Source: Candidatus Saccharimonadota bacterium (lineage in GTDB: Bacteria; Patescibacteriota; Saccharimonadia; Saccharimonadales; UBA4665). From it: 64,000 bases of DNA. Of the stretch, positions 61,014 through 64,000 are shown piece after piece. The number at the start of each line of letters is the position of its first letter. Position 1 is the first letter of the stretch. The notes beneath the pieces are model-generated. The model saw only the letters and a list, made by a program, of their open reading frames with translations, was not told the DNA's origin and did not search any database. The stretch spans positions 1 through 64,000 of the forward strand of contig JAICKC010000005.1 of assembly GCA_025928155.1 (NCBI GenBank), in the 5' to 3' direction. The position numbers and the translations under genes are program-made.

Positions 61014-61253
61014 TAGGGTGATACCGGCCTGTTTGGCGGCGGCTAGAAGCTCCGAGTTGAGTTTTAGTAGTTTTTCTTCAAGGCTGAGCTTCTGAAATTG
61101 ATTGGCAGATAGTGCCTTTTTCTGCAAATCAGAAATCATCACGTAAATTTCCTTAATATCGTTATTGAGCGCTTCTATATCACCTCGAAGAGGGTTAACC
61201 GTTTCTTCGACAATTGTCCGGATTGCTTGTAGATCCTCTTGCGATAGACTCAT
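61005..61253 (-). CDS. 82-residue coiled-coil protein
   Basis: Acidic helical protein: EDLQAIRTIVEETVNPLRGDIEALNNDIKEIYVMISDLQKK is a strong heptad pattern, resembling small coiled-coil accessory proteins of mobile elements. Its TAG stop is provided by the tRNA fragment F3, so the gene was joined to this sequence by an insertion or was truncated there. Confidence 0.65.
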   Translation of the reverse strand: MSLSQEDLQAIRTIVEETVNPLRGDIEALNNDIKEIYVMISDLQKKALSANQFQKLSLEEKLLKLNSELLAAAKQAGITLPR

Positions 61254-61415
61254 TAGTACATTTTAACATGATGCCAGGTGTCCCGAGTCGTACTAAAAAC
61301 TCTACGGTGAATCCGAGACTCTCTAATATTCTCATGGCTAACTCTGTATCCCGCAGGTGGAACCAACTTTGGCCGAGTTTGAGGGATACCTACGCAAAGC
61401 TAAGAGAACTAGAGT

Positions 61416-62057
61416 TTAAATTTTCTGAGCAAGACACCATATGAGTTTTACTTCAGGGCGTCCATGCGGGATCGTGTCCGTTTCGCCATATTCCTTGATG
61501 CTCGTAATCCTGAATCCGTTTTCGGCCAGCAGGCCTTTCAACTCATCGGCAGAAAAGTATTGGAAGAATCGATCGTGTCCGGAAAGCTTGTCGGCAACAA
61601 CTGCTGTCTTGGAGTCGGTTTGTGCCTTGACCACGACATGCAATACGCCGCCCGTTCTTGTCACCCGATTCATTTCCTTGAGCGCTTGTCTAACATCCTC
61701 AACAGTCTCGAGATGCAATAGCGAAGTATTCGACCATACACCATCGAATGAATCGTTTTCAAACGGAAGTTTTAGCAAATTACCTTCGATAAAAGTAATC
61801 TCAGGGAATTTGTGTCTTGCCACAGCAAGGAGGCCTTTTGAAAGGTCTAAACCAGTCACGTCTAGCCCTTCTTCTTGGAGTAACGCAGTATCACGTCCTG
61901 CCCCGCAGCCCGCATCGAGCACTTTGGCATTTTTGGGAAATACCGAAACGAAGGTTTTAATATGATTCAAGTCGAAATAGGTAGCGCCAGCTTCCGCGTA
62001 TTGCTCTGCGTGTTCGTCATACCATTTTATTGTGTCCTCAAGACCAGATACAGACAT
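61416..62057 (-). CDS. class I SAM-dependent methyltransferase (second copy)
   Basis: 213 residues. Motif I VLDAGCGAGRDTALL, acidic post-I in VTGLDLS, FDGVWSNTSLLHLE, and RTGGVLHVVVK. Same family as 1435-2070 with the same spacing of motifs. It lies between tRNA fragments F3 and F5. Substrate unknown. Confidence 0.85.
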   Translation of the reverse strand: MSVSGLEDTIKWYDEHAEQYAEAGATYFDLNHIKTFVSVFPKNAKVLDAGCGAGRDTALLQEEGLDVTGLDLSKGLLAVARHKFPEITFIEGNLLKLPFENDSFDGVWSNTSLLHLETVEDVRQALKEMNRVTRTGGVLHVVVKAQTDSKTAVVADKLSGHDRFFQYFSADELKGLLAENGFRITSIKEYGETDTIPHGRPEVKLIWCLAQKI

Positions 62058-62083
62058 GGGTTCATTTTAGCAGAAACAAGCCA

Positions 62084-62108
62084 TCAAGGATTCGAACCCA
62101 TTTTACAG
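62084..62108 (-). tRNA. degenerate tRNA-like fragment (F4)
   Basis: Minus strand: CTGTAAAATGGGTTCGAATCC. It looks like an anticodon loop (CTGTAAA as in tRNA-Tyr) fused to a T-loop, without a CCA end. It is upstream of the second methyltransferase. Weak on its own. Confidence 0.35.
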
Positions 62109-62180
62109 ATAGAAGAATCAGTAGAAGATGTCAAAAATAAAAATCGAAGCAAAATAGCTGACTTTTTTACCTGTAAAATG
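62099..62180. repeat. inverted repeat upstream of methyltransferase 2
   Basis: CATTTTACAG (62099-62108) and CTGTAAAATG (62171-62180) are perfect 10-bp inverse copies flanking an AT-rich 62-nt segment. Confidence 0.5.
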
Positions 62181-62193
62181 ATTCCAAATAATC

Positions 62194-62232
62194 TGGTTGA
62201 GGGTGAAGGGCTCGAACTCGATCTCTTATAAC
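62194..62232 (-). tRNA. tRNA 3'-half fragment (F5)
   Basis: Minus strand: after the ABC-F stop, ATCGAGTTCGAGCCC, TTCACCC and TCAACCA. T-loop and CCA end are visible; the 5' half is missing. Most of its last 23 nt agree with F3. Confidence 0.6.
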
Positions 62233-63869
62233 TACTGGACGCCGATCTTCAAAACTTCTCCAACGATCTTGCTGCGGAAATACCCGTCGTGGCTGACATA
62301 TAGTATCGCGCCGGTGTACTTACCGAGTGCAGTTTCCAGCTCTTCAATGCTTGGAAGGTCGAGGTGGTTGGTTGGCTCATCCAGTATCAGCAACTGGGGA
62401 TCGTTGGCCAGCATGGTAATGAGTTGGAAGCGTGCTTTCTGGCCGCCACTTAACCGCGCAATTGGAGTTTTTCCATCCCCCTCAGTAAATAGATAGTCGC
62501 TGAGCAGGCTCCGTATCTTTGTCGTGGAGATAGTGAGATCACGCGAAAGGTACATTTTCTCGATTGCTTCGTCCAAGGGAAGGTCGAAATAGGTAGGAGA
62601 CACCTCCTGCTCATAGATGCCGATACGGATCTGGTCGTCGACCTTGAGCTCGCCGTCAAATGTCTTCACGGCCGGGTCTCCCAAGATGGCTTTGATGAGC
62701 GTCGTCTTACCGGCTCCGTTACGGCCGCGGAATTCTAGCGCTTCGCCTTCGCGCAAATCCAGGTTGACGCCAGTGAAGAGCGGAGAATCATAGCCCAGGC
62801 TCAGGTTCCGAGCGGAGACCAGCACATGCTTGCTGCGGGATTCGGTACTCTTTAGGTTGATCCTGACGTTTCTGGCCTTGAATTTCTCGTACTGGCCGGC
62901 AGTCTTGTAGTTCATGTCGGCCATTGATTCCTTATCGATCCAAAAAGTCGGTTTGCTGCGGGTTTGTAGCTTGACGAGTTCGGCGCGTGAGTTTTCCTCC
63001 AGGCGCTTGAAGCGTTGGATGGTACTGCCAGTACGCGATTTCTCCTTGAGGCGTTGGTATTCAATGACTTTGACCTTCAGGTTGGCGATACGTTTCTCGG
63101 TCATTTCGAATTCGTTCATCTGGCTACCTGTCGAGACGGCGTTCTGCTTCAGGTAGGCATCGTAGTTGCCCTTGTAGCTCTGTGAAGAGCCATCCTTTAT
63201 TTCAACGATGCGATCAACTTCTCTCAGAACGTCACGGTCATGGGTGATGACTAACATGGCCTCGCGGGCCCCCTTGAGCCAGTCAATGAACTGGTTTTTG
63301 GCAATATAGTCCATATGGTTGGTCGGCTCGTCGATCAGTGCCAGTTGGGCGTCTGAGTGCATGATCTTCACTACTTCAACGAGGCGTTTTTGGCCGCCTG
63401 AAAGGGTGGAAAAGTGACGATGGGCCACGTCGGGTAGCTGGAAGTTCGCTAGTTCACGCTCGATCTGCTCGTCGATCTGATAGAAGCCTTTGTCGTTATA
63501 GCGCTCCAGAGCAGTACTATATTCATGGATCTTCTTCAGGTTCTCACCCATGGTCTCGGGATAGGTTTCGATAATATGGCTCAGCGCTGCGTATTCCGGC
63601 AGACCCTGCAAGACGTATTGCAGAACCGTCTTGTCGCCGACATCGTGGTATTCCTGCTGGGTAGCGACAATGACCGCACCAGGTTTGTACATAATGTTCC
63701 CGGTGTAATCTTTATCGGTGCCGCTTAGGATGCTAAAAAGTGTTGATTTGCCAACGCCGTTGCGGCCGATAACGCCGATTTTTTCACTATCATTAACCGT
63801 GAGCCTCACGTTTTTCATGAGAGACTTTGGCCCAAAGGATTTCTCGGTGATGGTTATATCCGCTAGCAT
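62232..63869 (-). CDS. ABC-F family ATPase
   Basis: 545 residues with two ABC domains and no membrane part. Walker A GRNGVGKST and GRNGAGKTT, signatures LSGGQKRLVEV and LSGGQKARFQL, Walker B with DEPTNHMD and DEPTNHLD, and a charged inter-domain linker (about 230-320). ABC-F proteins act on the ribosome E site, in translation control or antibiotic protection. Its 3' end abuts tRNA fragment F5. Confidence 0.9.
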   Translation of the reverse strand: MLADITITEKSFGPKSLMKNVRLTVNDSEKIGVIGRNGVGKSTLFSILSGTDKDYTGNIMYKPGAVIVATQQEYHDVGDKTVLQYVLQGLPEYAALSHIIETYPETMGENLKKIHEYSTALERYNDKGFYQIDEQIERELANFQLPDVAHRHFSTLSGGQKRLVEVVKIMHSDAQLALIDEPTNHMDYIAKNQFIDWLKGAREAMLVITHDRDVLREVDRIVEIKDGSSQSYKGNYDAYLKQNAVSTGSQMNEFEMTEKRIANLKVKVIEYQRLKEKSRTGSTIQRFKRLEENSRAELVKLQTRSKPTFWIDKESMADMNYKTAGQYEKFKARNVRINLKSTESRSKHVLVSARNLSLGYDSPLFTGVNLDLREGEALEFRGRNGAGKTTLIKAILGDPAVKTFDGELKVDDQIRIGIYEQEVSPTYFDLPLDEAIEKMYLSRDLTISTTKIRSLLSDYLFTEGDGKTPIARLSGGQKARFQLITMLANDPQLLILDEPTNHLDLPSIEELETALGKYTGAILYVSHDGYFRSKIVGEVLKIGVQ

Positions 63870-64000
63870 GGCCTAGTTATAGTAGCACCTAAACGCAGCT
63901 CTACCTTGTAGCTACGCTAAGACACAAGCTTTGCACTTAATATTGTTGACGGCCTGGCAGGTCGTAAAACTCTCGTTTACGCCACTTCTTGTCCCCTCGC

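Noticed and set aside
63880-63920. D-arm-like GCTACAAGGTAGAGC on the minus strand near the right edge
   Set aside because: D-stem pairing is incomplete and no other tRNA arm is present in the window; cannot be called.

Overview
The window looks like chromosomal DNA of a Patescibacteria/CPR bacterium, most likely Candidatus Saccharibacteria (TM7). This is inferred from gene content, not from a marker search. The genes are compact and tightly packed, with frequent ATGA stop/start overlaps. The two tRNAs encode their own CCA. TGA is used freely as a stop, so this is not a Gracilibacteria-type code. Peptidoglycan and division genes are of the Gram-positive style (MurC, a DivIC/FtsB-like protein, a sortase-type surface protein). 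Many mid-sized membrane-anchored or unrecognised proteins are present. There is no rRNA, CRISPR array, integrase or transposase. No gene is cut by a window edge.

Layout. 0-3 kb: NUDIX and HAD hydrolases, a class I methyltransferase, the initiator tRNA and a second CAU tRNA. A degenerate copy of the tRNA-fMet 3' end plus its terminator lies beyond the methyltransferase, so this gene looks inserted at a tRNA. 3-12.4 kb: a membrane protein, a GH37-type trehalase, an ABC-2 exporter, an alpha/beta-hydrolase-like protein without its nucleophile, a Dus tRNA-modification enzyme and a short UvrD/PcrA helicase. 12.4-19.4 kb: small enzymes, a GntR-ABC-permease cassette, an EndoQ-like repair nuclease and another ABC-2 exporter. 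19.4-28.6 kb: conserved small proteins, MurC, Pro-rich tail-anchored proteins, a MutY variant and a membrane beta-propeller protein. 28.6-40.4 kb: a large orphan, AlkA-type glycosylase, a frameshifted family-2 glycosyltransferase, a Cys-Pro/His-rich surface protein, SDR and HD enzymes, YbjQ and AspRS. 40.5-46 kb: an ImmA/IrrE peptidase, a CBS-domain protein, a DsbA-like oxidoreductase, and a MarR/MFS pair.

46.2-48.75 kb is compositionally different: G/C-ending codons, its own strong promoter, a long leader with a perfect Shine-Dalgarno ahead of a 7-codon leader ORF. It encodes an ARC/Mpa-like (proteasomal-type) AAA ATPase, a 59-residue acidic Pup-sized peptide ending in CGCW, and a DUF1360 membrane protein. 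A lone lipoprotein gene at 53.5-54.3 kb has the same style.

48.8-52.3 kb: a cobalamin riboswitch heads a DUF4430-DUF6580 pair (likely corrinoid capture and uptake), probably followed by three more genes in one transcript. 52.3-57.1 kb: small ORFs, a LexA-type DNA-binding protein without peptidase, a transglutaminase-like TPR protein, a membrane-anchored GIY-YIG nuclease, and an ArsR/YCII operon.

57.18-62.23 kb: at least three tRNA 3'-end fragments in the same orientation, separating gene blocks. The blocks hold a second GntR-ABC-permease cassette, small unknowns and a second methyltransferase; an ABC-F ATPase follows. Together with the 1.2-2.2 kb duplication this suggests repeated insertion of small cargo blocks at tRNA 3' ends, without a visible integrase.
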